A stretch of 64,000 nucleotides of DNA from Xanthobacter tagetidis (GCF_003667445.1 NZ_RCTF01000002.1:186001-250000); one strand, 5' to 3'; numbered from the stretch's first letter, positions 1-9,275 are shown. A program made the numbers and translations. The notes: generated from the letters alone by a model not told the origin.

Positions 1-2
1 CG

Positions 3-980
3 GTGCCGGCCACCTACATCACCTATGCCTGGGACCGGATCGCCGTCGGCCTCGCGGTCAACGCGCCGTTCGGCCTCATCACGGATGCGCCGTGCAATTG
101 GTCGGGACGCTATTACGGCTGCTACAGCCGCATCTTCGACATGAACATCCAGGGCTCCATCGCCTACAAGGTGAATGACTGGCTCACCCTCGGCGCCGGC
201 TTCAACGTCAATTACATCGATGCCCGCCTGTCGAACGCGCAGATCCTCAGCGCCGCCCCGCTCACCTTCGGCGCGGCGCAGGTGGACGGCGATTCCATTG
301 GCTACGGCATCAATCTCGGCGCGCTGCTGACGCTCGCGCCCGGCACCACGGTGGGCCTCGGCTATCGCTCGCAGATCGACCAGGGGCTGAGCGGCACCAT
401 CACGCCGCTGATCCTCAACAACCCGGTCGCCAAGCTGCCCGCCCAAGCCGGCCTGACCCTGCCGGACCAGGCGACCTTGTCGCTGCGCTCCAAGCTGACC
501 CCCAATTTCACCGTGCTCGGCACCGTGGAATGGACCAATTGGTCCACGGTGCAGGAACTGAAGGTGGAGAGCATCGCCGCGCCGGACAGCGTCCTGAACC
601 TCCAGTGGAAGGACGGCTGGTTCTTCTCCGGGGGCGTCGAATACCAGTGGGACCCGAAGCTCGCGCTGCGCGCCGGCCTCGCCTACGAACTGACGCCGGT
701 GCCGGACGCGACGCGCTCGCCACGCCTGCCCGACACCAACCGCCTGTGGCTGTCGGCCGGCTTCACCTATGCCGTCACCGAGAAGCTGGCGCTCGACGTC
801 GCCTACACGCACATCTTCGGCGAGGATGCCCCGATCGCCTTGTTCCCCACCGAGCCGGCCAATGCGCTGCGCGGGTCGCTGGTGGGCAGCGTGAACGACG
901 GCTACGTCGACATCGTCTCGCTGGCGCTGCGCTACAAGTTCGACAGCCCGGTCTCGGCCGCGCCGGTCTACACCAAGTAG
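3..980 (+). CDS. FadL/OmpP1/TodX-type outer-membrane transport protein, C-terminal part
   Basis: This is the C-terminal ~325 residues of a beta-barrel porin of the FadL family, which moves long-chain fatty acids or other hydrophobic compounds across the outer membrane. The true start lies upstream of the window: the reading frame is open at the left edge and no signal peptide is visible. Alternating aromatic/hydrophobic strands typical of the barrel repeat throughout (for example VGLGYRSQIDQGLSG and ALRAGLAYELTPVPD). A plug-side PFG loop is near the left edge (NAPFGLITD), and the last strand is rich in hydrophobic residues (VDIVSLALRYKF). The protein ends shortly after that strand. The acyl-CoA ligase that follows on the same strand fits an uptake-and-activation role for fatty or aromatic acids. 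The family call is solid; the substrate is unknown. Confidence 0.85.
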   Translation: MPATYITYAWDRIAVGLAVNAPFGLITDAPCNWSGRYYGCYSRIFDMNIQGSIAYKVNDWLTLGAGFNVNYIDARLSNAQILSAAPLTFGAAQVDGDSIGYGINLGALLTLAPGTTVGLGYRSQIDQGLSGTITPLILNNPVAKLPAQAGLTLPDQATLSLRSKLTPNFTVLGTVEWTNWSTVQELKVESIAAPDSVLNLQWKDGWFFSGGVEYQWDPKLALRAGLAYELTPVPDATRSPRLPDTNRLWLSAGFTYAVTEKLALDVAYTHIFGEDAPIALFPTEPANALRGSLVGSVNDGYVDIVSLALRYKFDSPVSAAPVYTK

Positions 981-1006
981 GCGCGCCACCCGGCCTGCCG
1001 CTGCGT

Positions 1007-1035
1007 GGCGGCGGGCCGCCTTGTCGCCCGCCGCC
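1007..1035 (+). terminator. Strong hairpin after the FadL-type gene
   Basis: Perfect 10-bp inverted repeat (GGCGGCGGGC / GCCCGCCGCC) with a 9-nt loop, 27 nt after the porin stop codon. No T-run follows, so it may be a weak or Rho-assisted terminator or only an mRNA-stabilising structure. Confidence 0.4.
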
Positions 1036-1183
1036 GGCGGATCGCGCTGCCACGCCGCAGATTGCTCTGCCATCAGGCGCGATCGGGCTCTAAACTGCGA
1101 TGAAACATGACCCAACGGCACCGGATCGGCGCGCGCCTGGCGCGGGCCGATCCGAAGACGCCGCGCGCGAAGGGAGGACGGCC

Positions 1184-2842
1184 ATGCAATCAGGCGCGGA
1201 TCAGGATCTCGCCGCCGCGGTCCCGGTCTCGCCGGTGCCCGACCTGCTGGCTGCCAGCGTCGCGCGCCACGGCGCCAAGCCCGCCCTGAGCTTCCTCGGC
1301 CGCAAGTGGAGCTATGCCGATCTCGGCGCGCTGGTCGACAAGGTCGCCGCCGGGCTGCAGGCCAAGGGGGTGGGCAAGGGCACGAAGGTCGGGCTCTGTT
1401 TGCCCAACACGCCCTATTCGGTGGTGTTCTTCTTCGCCGTCATGAAGGCCGGCGGCACGGTGGTGAACTACAGCCCGCTTTATGTGGAGCGGGAGCTGAG
1501 GCACCAGATTCGCGATTCGGGCACCACGATCATGGTGGTGCCGGACCTCCACCTCATCCATTCGCGCGTCGCCGCGGTGGCGCCGGAGGCGGGGCTGAAC
1601 ACCATCGTCGTCTGTCCGCTGGCCGGCGTGCTGCCGTTTCCCAAGGGCCTGCTGTTCACGCTCTTCAAGCGCAAGGAGCAGGCCCGCTACGACGTCGGCG
1701 ACGGCGTTCACCTGCATTACCGCGAGCTGCTCAAGCACGGCGACCGGCCGTCCGCGGTGGAGATCGATCCCAGGACCGACGTGGCGGTGCTGCAATATAC
1801 CGGCGGCACCACCGGCGTGCCGAAGGGCGCCATGCTCACCCATGCCAATGTCTCGGCCAATGCGCGCCAGGTGATGATGCATGCGGACTGCGAGCGTATC
1901 GGCGTCACCCGCGTGCTCGGCGTGCTGCCGCTGTTCCACGTCTTCGCCATGCAGACGGTGATGCTCATTCCCATCTGCCTCGGCGCGGAGATCATCCTGG
2001 TGCCGCGCTTCAACCTCGGGGACGTGCTCGACGACATCGAACGCCAGAAGCCGACCATGTTCCCAGGCGTTCCCACCATCTATGCCGCCATCAATGCCCA
2101 CCGTGGCGTGGAGACGCGCGATCTGTCCTCGCTGACGCTGTCCATCTCCGGCGGCGCGCCGCTGCCGAAGGAGGTGCGCGCGACGTTCGAGCACCTGTCC
2201 GGCTGCAAGCTGGTGGAGGGCTACGGCCTGTCGGAGACCTCGCCGGTGGTGAGCGCCAACCCGCCGCTCGGCATCGTCAAGGACGGCTCGGTGGGCACCG
2301 CTCTGCCCCAGACCGTGATCGAGATCCGCGACCTCGCCGACCCCACCCGCCTCATGCCCACCGGCGAAAAGGGCGAGGTGTGCGTGCGCGGACCACAGGT
2401 GATGGCCGGCTATTACGAGCGGCCGGACGAGACCGCGTGCGCCTTCATCGACGGCGCGCTGCGCACCGGCGACGTGGGCTATCTGGATGCCGACGGCTAC
2501 CTGTTCCTGGTGGACCGCATCAAGGACGTGATCCTGTGCGGCGGCTACAATGTCTATCCGCGCGTGATCGAGGAGGCGCTCTATCTGCATCCGGCTGTGT
2601 CGGAGGCGGTGGCCATCGGCATCGACGATCCCTATCGCGGCCAGGCGCCCAAGGCGTTCGTCACCCTGAGGGAGGGCCAGAGCGCGACGGCGGACGAGAT
2701 CCTCGGCTTCCTGTCGCACCAGATTTCCAAGATCGAGATGCCGAGGTCGATCGAGATCCGCGAGAGCCTGCCGAAGACGCTGGTCGGCAAGCTCTCCAAG
2801 AAGGAGCTGGTGGAGGAGGAACGCCGCCGAAGCCAGGCCTGA
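1184..2842 (+). CDS. Long-chain fatty-acid--CoA ligase (AMP-binding, FadD-like)
   Basis: ATP-dependent acyl-CoA synthetase of the ANL superfamily, converting a carboxylic acid to its CoA thioester through an acyl-adenylate. The AMP-binding P-loop motif YTGGTTGVPKGA is near residue 205, the A5 motif GYGLSETSP follows in the middle, and the hinge and A8 region (RTGDVGYLDADGYL, DRIKDVILCGGYNVYP) precede the C-terminal lid domain. The invariant Lys of the A10 motif is present (KTLVGKLSKKEL). About 552 residues is normal. I chose ATG 1184 because AGGGAGGA lies just upstream; an in-frame ATG at 1100 would add 28 non-conserved residues without a ribosome binding site. It follows the FadL porin, so it likely activates what that porin imports. 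Chain-length specificity cannot be read from sequence. Confidence 0.9.
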   Translation: MQSGADQDLAAAVPVSPVPDLLAASVARHGAKPALSFLGRKWSYADLGALVDKVAAGLQAKGVGKGTKVGLCLPNTPYSVVFFFAVMKAGGTVVNYSPLYVERELRHQIRDSGTTIMVVPDLHLIHSRVAAVAPEAGLNTIVVCPLAGVLPFPKGLLFTLFKRKEQARYDVGDGVHLHYRELLKHGDRPSAVEIDPRTDVAVLQYTGGTTGVPKGAMLTHANVSANARQVMMHADCERIGVTRVLGVLPLFHVFAMQTVMLIPICLGAEIILVPRFNLGDVLDDIERQKPTMFPGVPTIYAAINAHRGVETRDLSSLTLSISGGAPLPKEVRATFEHLSGCKLVEGYGLSETSPVVSANPPLGIVKDGSVGTALPQTVIEIRDLADPTRLMPTGEKGEVCVRGPQVMAGYYERPDETACAFIDGALRTGDVGYLDADGYLFLVDRIKDVILCGGYNVYPRVIEEALYLHPAVSEAVAIGIDDPYRGQAPKAFVTLREGQSATADEILGFLSHQISKIEMPRSIEIRESLPKTLVGKLSKKELVEEERRRSQA

Positions 2843-2983
2843 CGCACGGCACCCGGGGGGCCGGCGATGACACCTCCCGCCATTCTCGGCTAGAGACGAT
2901 CTCCGCATCTCTTCCAGCGGCTGCGGACCCGTGCGGGGGGTGCGCGCGTTCCTGACAGCCTCGATGCGGAAAAGGGTCCTTCC

Positions 2984-4057
2984 ATGCGTTCCGAAATACG
3001 GCTGATACGTCGCATCGCGCTCGCAGGCGTGGTGCTGGGCGCGCTTTACCTCGCCTGGCTGGCGGTGGACGTGATCCTGCTGGTGTTCGCGGCGGTGCTG
3101 CTCGCTCTGGCGCTGCATGCGCTCGCGGAGCCCTTCGCCCGCTACACCCGCTGTCCCGAGCGGTACGCCGTGTTCCCGGTGGCGCTGCTGGTGTTCGGCG
3201 GCACCGGCGTCATCCTTTATCTGTTCGGCTCGACCATCCGCAGCCAGGTGCTGGAACTGGTGCAGACCCTGCCCGCCGCCTGGGCCGCCTTCGAGCAGCG
3301 CTTCCACCTGGAGGGCCTCGGCGACGACCTCATCAAGCGCGCGGAGGCGGCGGCGCCCTCCAGCGATACCATCCTCTCGCTGGTGCAGGGGCTGACCAGC
3401 AATTTCTTCCAGGCGGTGCTGGGCGCCTTCCTGGTGCTGGTGGGCGGGCTCTATTTCGCGGTGGACCCGAAGACCTATCGCGGCATGTTCCTCGCCTTCT
3501 GGCCCCATGCGCGGCGGCCGGAGATGGGGCGGCGGCTCGATTCCATCGCGCTCGACCTGCGCAATTTCCTGAAGGCCCAGCTCATCGCCATGGTGGTGGT
3601 GGGCGTGCTGACCTATATCGGCCTCGCCATTCTCGGCGTGCCCTCGGCGCTGGCGCTGGCGCTGTTCACCGGGATCGCGGAGTTCATCCCCATGGTGGGG
3701 CCGGTGGTCTCGGCGGTGCCGGCGCTGCTGATCGCCTTCACCCTCGGCCTCGATTCGGCGCTCTGGGTGCTGGCGCTGTTCGTGGTGGTGCAGCAGACCG
3801 AGAGCAATCTCATCACCCCGCTGCTGCAGCAGCGCATGGTCTCCCTGCCGCCGGCGGTGACGCTGTTCGCGGTGGTGCTGTTCGGCACCGTGTTCGGCAC
3901 GCTGGGCGTGCTGCTCGCCACCCCGCTCACGGTGCTCGCCTTCGCCGCGGTGCGCGACCTCGCGCCGCCGGAGGACTCGCTGTTCGTCGAGGAGCCGCCG
4001 CCCGAGGCCCCGGCGGAGCCGCCCCCGGAAGCACCCCCCGAAGCCGGCGCGGCCTGA
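2984..4057 (+). CDS. AI-2E family transporter (PerM/TqsA-type permease)
   Basis: Polytopic inner-membrane protein of 357 residues of the AI-2E exporter superfamily (formerly UPF0118). Two hydrophobic segments occur near the N-terminus, then a soluble stretch of about 100 residues, then about five more membrane spans. The family signature is visible around GIAEFIPMVGPVVSAVPALL and in the late motif QQTESNLITPLLQQRMVSLP. The tail is a proline/glutamate/alanine-rich extension (EEPPPEAPAEPPPE) of low complexity, common and poorly conserved in this family. Members have been linked to autoinducer-2 export, Na+/H+ exchange or other small solutes, so the substrate is open. It is transcribed in the same direction as its neighbours with about 140 bp on each side, so it is probably monocistronic. 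Confidence 0.85.
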   Translation: MRSEIRLIRRIALAGVVLGALYLAWLAVDVILLVFAAVLLALALHALAEPFARYTRCPERYAVFPVALLVFGGTGVILYLFGSTIRSQVLELVQTLPAAWAAFEQRFHLEGLGDDLIKRAEAAAPSSDTILSLVQGLTSNFFQAVLGAFLVLVGGLYFAVDPKTYRGMFLAFWPHARRPEMGRRLDSIALDLRNFLKAQLIAMVVVGVLTYIGLAILGVPSALALALFTGIAEFIPMVGPVVSAVPALLIAFTLGLDSALWVLALFVVVQQTESNLITPLLQQRMVSLPPAVTLFAVVLFGTVFGTLGVLLATPLTVLAFAAVRDLAPPEDSLFVEEPPPEAPAEPPPEAPPEAGAA

Positions 4058-4200
4058 GGGCGCAGCGCCCTCCTATTTCCACATCCACGCGCAGGATTTG
4101 AGCCGGCGCACCCGCGCGCCATGCCCCCCGGATCGCCCCGTTTGCCTCCGCTGTCCGGGCGTGTATGGTCGCCCGCCGATTTTGCTCGAAGAGACCGTTG

Positions 4201-5571
4201 ATGGCGCGCGACACGTTGGATGCGACCCCCATTTCCTCGCGCGACGAACTCGTCGACTGGATGGAGAAGGGGAACAAGCCGCAGAGCGCCTTCCGTATCG
4301 GAACCGAGCACGAGAAGATCCCCTTCACCCTCTCCCGCCACGAGCCGGTGCCCTATGAGGGGCCGAAGGGTATCCGCGCGCTGCTGGAAGGCATGCGCAT
4401 GCTGCTCGGCTGGGAGCCGATCATGGAGGGCTCCACCATCATCGGCCTCGCCGACGTGACTGGCGGCGGGGCGATCTCGCTGGAGCCGGGCGGGCAGTTC
4501 GAATTGTCCGGCGCGCCGGTCTCCACCATCCACGAGACCTGCGCGGAGCTGAACGCGCATCTCGCCCAGGTGCGCGAGGTGGCGACGCCGCTCGGCATCG
4601 GCTTCCTCGGCATCGGCATGAGCCCGAAATGGTCGCGCTCCGAGACGCCGGTGATGCCGAAGGGGCGCTACAAGATCATGTCCAACTACATGCCGAAGGT
4701 GGGTACCCTCGGCCTCGACATGATGTTCCGCACCTGCACCGTGCAGGTGAACCTCGACTTCTCGTCCGAGGCGGACATGGTGAAGAAGATGCGCGTCGGC
4801 CTCGCGCTCCAGCCCATCGCCACGGCGCTGTTCGCCAACTCGCCGTTCACGGAAGGCAAGCCCAACGGCTTCCTGTCGTTCCGCTCGGAGATCTGGCGCG
4901 ACACCGACAATGCCCGCTCGGGCATGCTGCCCTTCGCCTTCGAGGACGGCTTCGGCTTCGAACGCTATGTGGACTACGCGCTCGACGTGCCGATGTATTT
5001 CGTCAAGCGCGGCGACGCCTATGTGGACGTCGCCGGCTCCTCCTTCCGCGACCTGCTGGCGGGGCGCAACCCGATGCTGCCCGGCGAGACCGCGACGCTC
5101 TCGGATTGGGTGAATCACCTCTCCACCATCTTCCCCGAGGTGCGCCTCAAGCGATTCCTGGAAATGCGCGGCGCGGACGCCGGCCCGTGGGCGACGCTGT
5201 GCGCGCTGCCGGCGTTCTGGGCCGGCCTGCTCTACGACCAGGAGAGCCTCGACGCCGCCTGGGACCTGGTGAAGGACTGGACTGCCGAGGAGCGCCAGCA
5301 GTTGCGCGACGACGTGCCCCGCCTCGCTCTGGCGGCGCCGTTCCGGGGCGCGCCAGCGCGCGAGCTGGCGCGCCGCGCGCTGGCGCTGTCCAATGAGGGC
5401 CTGCGGCGCCGCGCCCGTCTCGACCGCAAGGGCCGGGACGAGACCCATTTTCTCCAGCCGCTGGAAGAGGCCGTGCTCACCGGCCGCTCGCCCGCCGAAC
5501 TGCTGCTGGAGCACTACCGCACCGACTGGAACGGCTCCGTGGAGCCCGCATTCACCACGCTTGCCTACTGA
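4201..5571 (+). CDS. gshA: Glutamate--cysteine ligase
   Basis: Catalyses ATP-dependent ligation of L-glutamate and L-cysteine, the first step of glutathione synthesis, in the cytoplasm. The 456-residue protein matches the plant/alphaproteobacterial type of the enzyme. Recognisable blocks are FRIGTEHEKIPF near the N-terminus (glutamate/metal-binding region), GGGAISLEPGGQFELSGAP, and VNLDFSSEADMVKKMRVGLA. The C-terminal RTDWNGSVEPAF is also typical. I place the start at ATG 4201 (MARDTLDATPI), which matches the usual N-terminus of the family; an in-frame GTG 36 nt upstream is possible but would add an unlikely basic extension. No glutathione synthetase gene lies next to it. Confidence 0.92.
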   Translation: MARDTLDATPISSRDELVDWMEKGNKPQSAFRIGTEHEKIPFTLSRHEPVPYEGPKGIRALLEGMRMLLGWEPIMEGSTIIGLADVTGGGAISLEPGGQFELSGAPVSTIHETCAELNAHLAQVREVATPLGIGFLGIGMSPKWSRSETPVMPKGRYKIMSNYMPKVGTLGLDMMFRTCTVQVNLDFSSEADMVKKMRVGLALQPIATALFANSPFTEGKPNGFLSFRSEIWRDTDNARSGMLPFAFEDGFGFERYVDYALDVPMYFVKRGDAYVDVAGSSFRDLLAGRNPMLPGETATLSDWVNHLSTIFPEVRLKRFLEMRGADAGPWATLCALPAFWAGLLYDQESLDAAWDLVKDWTAEERQQLRDDVPRLALAAPFRGAPARELARRALALSNEGLRRRARLDRKGRDETHFLQPLEEAVLTGRSPAELLLEHYRTDWNGSVEPAFTTLAY

Positions 5572-5743
5572 GCCGCGCCGACCCATGCGCGATGCGCAGG
5601 GCGGGCGGCGGGTGGATGCGGTGTGGGCGGGCGCGCGCGTCGGCGCGACAGGGTAGGGTGACGCCGCGGCGCTCGCCGAATCCTCATCCGCGGCGGCGAT
5701 CCATCCGCCGTCTCGCTCTGCCTCAGGCCATGCGGAACCCTCC

Positions 5744-6688
5744 ATGTCCCATCCCCCGCGCGAGGCGCCGCTGAGCCCCACCGACTGGACGCTCTATGTC
5801 GCGAGCGTCGTCATCTTCGGCATCGGCTGGCTGCCCATGCGGCTGCAGCTCGGCGAGGTGGCGCCGGAGGTGTCGGCCTTCTGGCGCTTCGTCTTCGCGA
5901 CGCCGGTGATGTTCGCTCTGGTGTTCGCCACCCGTTCGCGCCTCGCCTTCGGCCTGCGTGACCATCTGCTGTTCCTTGGCCTCGGGGCGTGCCTTTTCTC
6001 CTTCAACTTCCTCAGCTTCTATTATGCCGGCTACCACCTGCCCTCGGGGCTCATCTCGGTGGTGTTCTCGCTGGTGGCGATCATCATTCCGTTGCTGTCG
6101 GCGCTGCTGCTGGGCGCGCCGCTGCGGCGCGGCCTGTTCCTCGGCGCCCTGCTCGGCGTGGCGGGCACCGGGCTGGTGTTCGGGCCGGCCGTCGTCGCCG
6201 TCTTCACCGGCGCCGCCGCAGGGGCGGAGGCGCAGGCGCACATGGGCATGGGGCTCATCCTCGCGCTGGTCGGCACCGTCTGCTTCTCGCTGGGCAGCAT
6301 CCTCTCCGGCATCGCCGGCCGGCGCGGCCTGCCGCTCCTGTCCATGACCGCCTTCAGCTTCGCCTACGGGCTGGCGGTGCTCGGCATCGCAGCGCTGATC
6401 GGCGGTTCGCCCTTCATCATGGAGATGACGCCGCGCTATCTCGGCTCGCTCGCCTTCCTCATCATCGGCCCGACGCTTTCCGGCTTCGGCATCTACCTGG
6501 CGCTGGTGCGGCGCATCGGCGCCAGCCGGGCGGGCTACGGCACGGTGCTCTATCCCCTGATCGCCCTCGCGATCTCGACCGTCTTCGAGGACTATCACTG
6601 GACGCTCTCGGCCGCCTTCGGCATCGCGCTGGTGCTGATCGGAAACATGCTGGTCCTGCGCGCGCCCGCCCCTGCCAGGGCCAGCTGA
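5744..6688 (+). CDS. DMT superfamily transporter (EamA domain pair)
   Basis: Inner-membrane protein of 314 residues with about ten hydrophobic helices arranged as two EamA repeats, the layout of drug/metabolite exporters. The first repeat ends near ALLGVAGTGLVFGPAVVAV; the second starts after a short Ala/Gly-rich loop at LILALVGTVCFSLGSILSG. The late segment RIGASRAGYGTVLYPLIALA is characteristic of the second EamA repeat. It lies 172 bp after gshA on the same strand, too far to claim an operon. The PadR gene that follows could regulate it, since PadR regulators often control adjacent exporters, but this is inference. The substrate is unknown. Confidence 0.85.
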   Translation: MSHPPREAPLSPTDWTLYVASVVIFGIGWLPMRLQLGEVAPEVSAFWRFVFATPVMFALVFATRSRLAFGLRDHLLFLGLGACLFSFNFLSFYYAGYHLPSGLISVVFSLVAIIIPLLSALLLGAPLRRGLFLGALLGVAGTGLVFGPAVVAVFTGAAAGAEAQAHMGMGLILALVGTVCFSLGSILSGIAGRRGLPLLSMTAFSFAYGLAVLGIAALIGGSPFIMEMTPRYLGSLAFLIIGPTLSGFGIYLALVRRIGASRAGYGTVLYPLIALAISTVFEDYHWTLSAAFGIALVLIGNMLVLRAPAPARAS

Positions 6689-6815
6689 CGCGCGCGGCTG
6701 GCTGGCGCCGATGTCCACGATGCATTAGGTTGTGCGGCAAAGGGTTGGGACGAGGCGCGGCGGTGCGCCTTCATTGCCCGCCGTGCCGCACCGGCACCAT
6801 CGATGGTAGACGGAA

Positions 6816-7376
6816 ATGTCGCTGAAGTTCGCTCTGCTCGGGCTGATCGCCATCCAGCCGGCGTCCGGATACGACTTGAAGCGGACCATCGAGCGCTCGA
6901 TCTACTACATCTGGAACGCCACCTCCCCGCAGATCTACAACACCCTCGCCAAGCTCAGGGAGGAGGGGTTCATCACCTCGGTGGACCTGCCCCAGCGCAG
7001 CAAGCCCGACAAGAAGATCCACGCCATCACCCCCCAAGGCCAGGAGGCGCTGGCGGCGTTCCTCAACGAGCCGATCCGCTCCTCGGTGACGCGGGACGAG
7101 GTGCTGCTGCGCATCTTCTTCGGCAATTTCGCGGACCGCGCCACCATCCACAAGGAGCTGCTTTTGACGCTGGAGCGCATCCGCGAGGAATGCGCCTATC
7201 TGGAAACCGTGGAGGCGCGCATCACCGCCCATCCCGGACCCAAGATGGAGGCGCGCAAGTTCCAGCTCCTCTCGCTGCGCATGAAGGTGGCGCAGATGCG
7301 GGCGATGGAGGAGGAACTGGTGCGGTTCCTCGCCAGCGAGAGCGCGCAGCCGCTGGAGAATTTCGAGCAGGTGTGA
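6816..7376 (+). CDS. PadR family transcriptional regulator
   Basis: A 186-residue DNA-binding protein. The N-terminal winged helix of PadR is clear: LKFALLGLIAIQPASGYDLK, then the recognition region TSPQIYNTLAKLREEGFI and the wing with TPQGQEALAAFL. The C-terminal half is the alpha-helical dimerisation domain (Vir_C/PadR_C type). Members of this group often sense small aromatic or toxic compounds and repress a neighbouring gene. The DMT exporter upstream is one candidate target. The start at ATG 6816 is supported by a moderate purine-rich site and by the conserved N-terminus. Confidence 0.88.
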   Translation: MSLKFALLGLIAIQPASGYDLKRTIERSIYYIWNATSPQIYNTLAKLREEGFITSVDLPQRSKPDKKIHAITPQGQEALAAFLNEPIRSSVTRDEVLLRIFFGNFADRATIHKELLLTLERIREECAYLETVEARITAHPGPKMEARKFQLLSLRMKVAQMRAMEEELVRFLASESAQPLENFEQV

Positions 7377-7401
7377 GGGGTGGCGCCATCGTGGCCCGGC
7401 C

Positions 7402-7770
7402 TCGCCGCCGCCGTAGTCCTCTTTCACCGCCGTCATGCCCCGGCTGGTCCGGGGCATCCACCGGGCCGCAGCACTGCGCCTTCAGATCGGCCGCCGGCCC
7501 GGCCGTGGTGTGGATCCCCCGGACAAGCCGGGGGATGACGGCGGTTGGGGGACCATCGGGCGGGGGTCAAAAGGCTGGACGACGCCCGTCCTGGTATTGC
7601 TTCGCCGCCGCCGTGGTCCTCTTTCACCGCGGTCATGCCCCGGCTTGTCCGGGGCATCCACCGGGCCGCAGCACTGCGCCTTTAGATCGGCCGCCGGCCC
7701 AGCCGTGGTGTGGATCCCCCGGACAAGCCGGGGGATGACGGCGGCGCGGGGACGATCGGGCGGGTGATGG
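7402..7770. repeat. 200-bp tandem direct repeat built from inverted REP-like elements
   Basis: Two copies of a ~170-bp unit (7402-7570 and 7602-7770) repeat at an exact 200-bp offset with few mismatches. Each unit holds two opposed copies of one palindromic element. One reads GTCATGCCCCGGCTTGTCC followed by GGGGCATCC; the other is its near reverse complement (GGATCCCCCGGACAAGCC, then GGGGGATGAC). About 65 bp lie between them, so each unit can fold into a long hairpin, like a BIME. The same element recurs at 22.4-22.6 kb and 24.2 kb. It sits between the convergent PadR and PaaY-like genes, where such elements often end transcription. The remaining bases of this spacer (7377-7817) show nothing else. 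Confidence 0.85.
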
Positions 7771-7817
7771 GCGGCCGGCGCCGCCTGCCTGACTACCCGC
7801 CAGTCACCCGCTCCAGT

Positions 7818-8435
7818 TCACCCGCCCGCCGTCTTGCCGCGCACCTCGCTCAGGGTCTTGCTGATGCGGCCCTCGTAGCGCGGGCGGTTCTCCTGGGGGG
7901 CCGTGAGCGGCTGCACGGGCCGCAGTGTCGCCAGGCAGCGGCGGGTCAGCTCCTGGTATTCGAGCGTGCCGCCGCGCTTCCAGCCGAGGTCCTTTTCGGC
8001 GAGCGTGCGCACGATGCGCGCGGGCACACCCACGACGAGGCTCTTCGGCGGCACCACCATGCCCTCGGGCACATAGGCCATGGCGCCGATCACCGCGTCC
8101 TCGCCGATCACCGCATTGTCCATCAGCACCGCCTGGATGCCGATCAGCACGTTGCGGCCCACATGGGCGCCGTGGATCACCGCGCCGTGGCCCACATGGC
8201 CGTCCACGTCGATGATCGCGTCGCCGCCGGGAAAGCCGTGCATGATGCAGCCATCCTGGATGTTCGAGCCCTCGCGCATGATGACCCGCGCGAAGTCGCC
8301 GCGCAGCGAGGCGCACGGGCCCACATAGCAGCCCGGTCCGATCTCCACGTCGCCGATCAGCACCGCGGTCGGATGCACGAACGCGGTGGGATGGACGACC
8401 GGGACCAGGTCCTCGATGGCGTAGCAATTGTGCAT
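7818..8435 (-). CDS. PaaY/CaiE-like hexapeptide-repeat protein (gamma-carbonic-anhydrase fold)
   Basis: A 205-residue protein with a left-handed parallel beta-helix. Imperfect hexapeptide repeats of [LIV]-G-x4 type run from about residue 10 to 150 (VLIGDVEIGPGCYVGPCASL, AVIHGAHVGRNVLIGIQAVL, AVIGEDAVIGAMAYV). Histidines in MHGFPGG and GHVGHGAVIHGAHV are placed like the zinc ligands of the gamma-carbonic-anhydrase group. The C-terminal extension with ELTRRCLATLRPVQPLT is the hallmark of PaaY/CaiE, where PaaY is a thioesterase acting on CoA esters formed in phenylacetate breakdown. It is the last gene of the operon, 36 bp after the enoyl-CoA hydratase. A thioesterase or housekeeping role for CoA-ester metabolism fits; the exact substrate does not follow from sequence. 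Confidence 0.82.
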   Translation of the reverse strand: MHNCYAIEDLVPVVHPTAFVHPTAVLIGDVEIGPGCYVGPCASLRGDFARVIMREGSNIQDGCIMHGFPGGDAIIDVDGHVGHGAVIHGAHVGRNVLIGIQAVLMDNAVIGEDAVIGAMAYVPEGMVVPPKSLVVGVPARIVRTLAEKDLGWKRGGTLEYQELTRRCLATLRPVQPLTAPQENRPRYEGRISKTLSEVRGKTAGG

Positions 8436-8471
8436 GTCTTCCTGCCCTTCATGGTCCTGAGGCGCGCGCCG

Positions 8472-9275
8472 TCAGCGCCCGGAGAACACCGGCACGCGCT
8501 TTTCCAGGAAGGCGCGGCGGCCTTCCTTGTAGTCCTCGCTGGCATAGCAGGCGCGCACCATGTCCTGGAGCCGCATTTCCTCTTCGGGATTGACGGCGGG
8601 GGTGAGGGCGAGCTTGCAGGCCTTGGCGAGGGCGAGCGTCATGGGCGCGTTGGCGGCGATGGTCGCGGCATAGGCCGCGGCCTCCGCCGCCCGGTCGGCC
8701 GCCGGCACCACGCGGTTCACGAGCCCGAGCGCCAGCGCCTCGGCGGCGTCCACCTGCCGGCCGGAGAACAGCAGATCGGCGGCCACCGCCGGCCCCACCG
8801 CCTCGGTGAGGTTGCGCTGGCCCTCGATGCCGTAGCCGAGCCCGAGCTTCGCCGCCGGCACCGCGAAGCGCGAGCCCTCTTCGCAGATGCGGATGTCGCA
8901 GCACAAAGCGAGCGCCAGCCCGCCGCCGATGCAGAAGCCGCCGATGGAGGCGAGCGTCGGCTTCGGAAAGTGCTTCAGCCGCCGGTAGGCGCCGGCCGCG
9001 ATCTCGTTGTATTGCGCCACCGCCTCGGCCGTGCCGCGCTCGCGCTCGAACTTGGAGATGTCGGCGCCCGAGGCGAACGCCTTCCCGCCGCGACCCTCGA
9101 CCAGCAGCACGCGCACCTCGGGAGCCTGCGCCATCTCATCGAGGAGGTCGCTTGCCTGCCGCCACATGGCGAGATCGATGGCGTTGCGCCGCGTGGGATT
9201 GTCGATGACGAGCCGCGCCACCGGGCCCTCGCGCTCGGCGACGATGCGCCCCTCGGCCTCGGCCGTCCCGTTCAT
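8472..9275 (-). CDS. Enoyl-CoA hydratase/isomerase family protein (crotonase)
   Basis: A 267-residue crotonase-fold enzyme. The oxyanion-hole segments are present (GKAFASGADISKFE and IGGFCIGGGLALALCCDIRI). A Glu lies in the usual active-site stretch (GLGYGIEGQRNLTEAVG), although the pattern differs somewhat from textbook hydratases. It probably hydrates or isomerises a 2-enoyl-CoA produced by the acyl-CoA dehydrogenase encoded immediately upstream in the same operon (93 bp gap). The pair resembles modules for aromatic, alicyclic or dicarboxylic acid breakdown. The exact reaction is uncertain. Confidence 0.85.
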   Translation of the reverse strand: MNGTAEAEGRIVAEREGPVARLVIDNPTRRNAIDLAMWRQASDLLDEMAQAPEVRVLLVEGRGGKAFASGADISKFERERGTAEAVAQYNEIAAGAYRRLKHFPKPTLASIGGFCIGGGLALALCCDIRICEEGSRFAVPAAKLGLGYGIEGQRNLTEAVGPAVAADLLFSGRQVDAAEALALGLVNRVVPAADRAAEAAAYAATIAANAPMTLALAKACKLALTPAVNPEEEMRLQDMVRACYASEDYKEGRRAFLEKRVPVFSGR

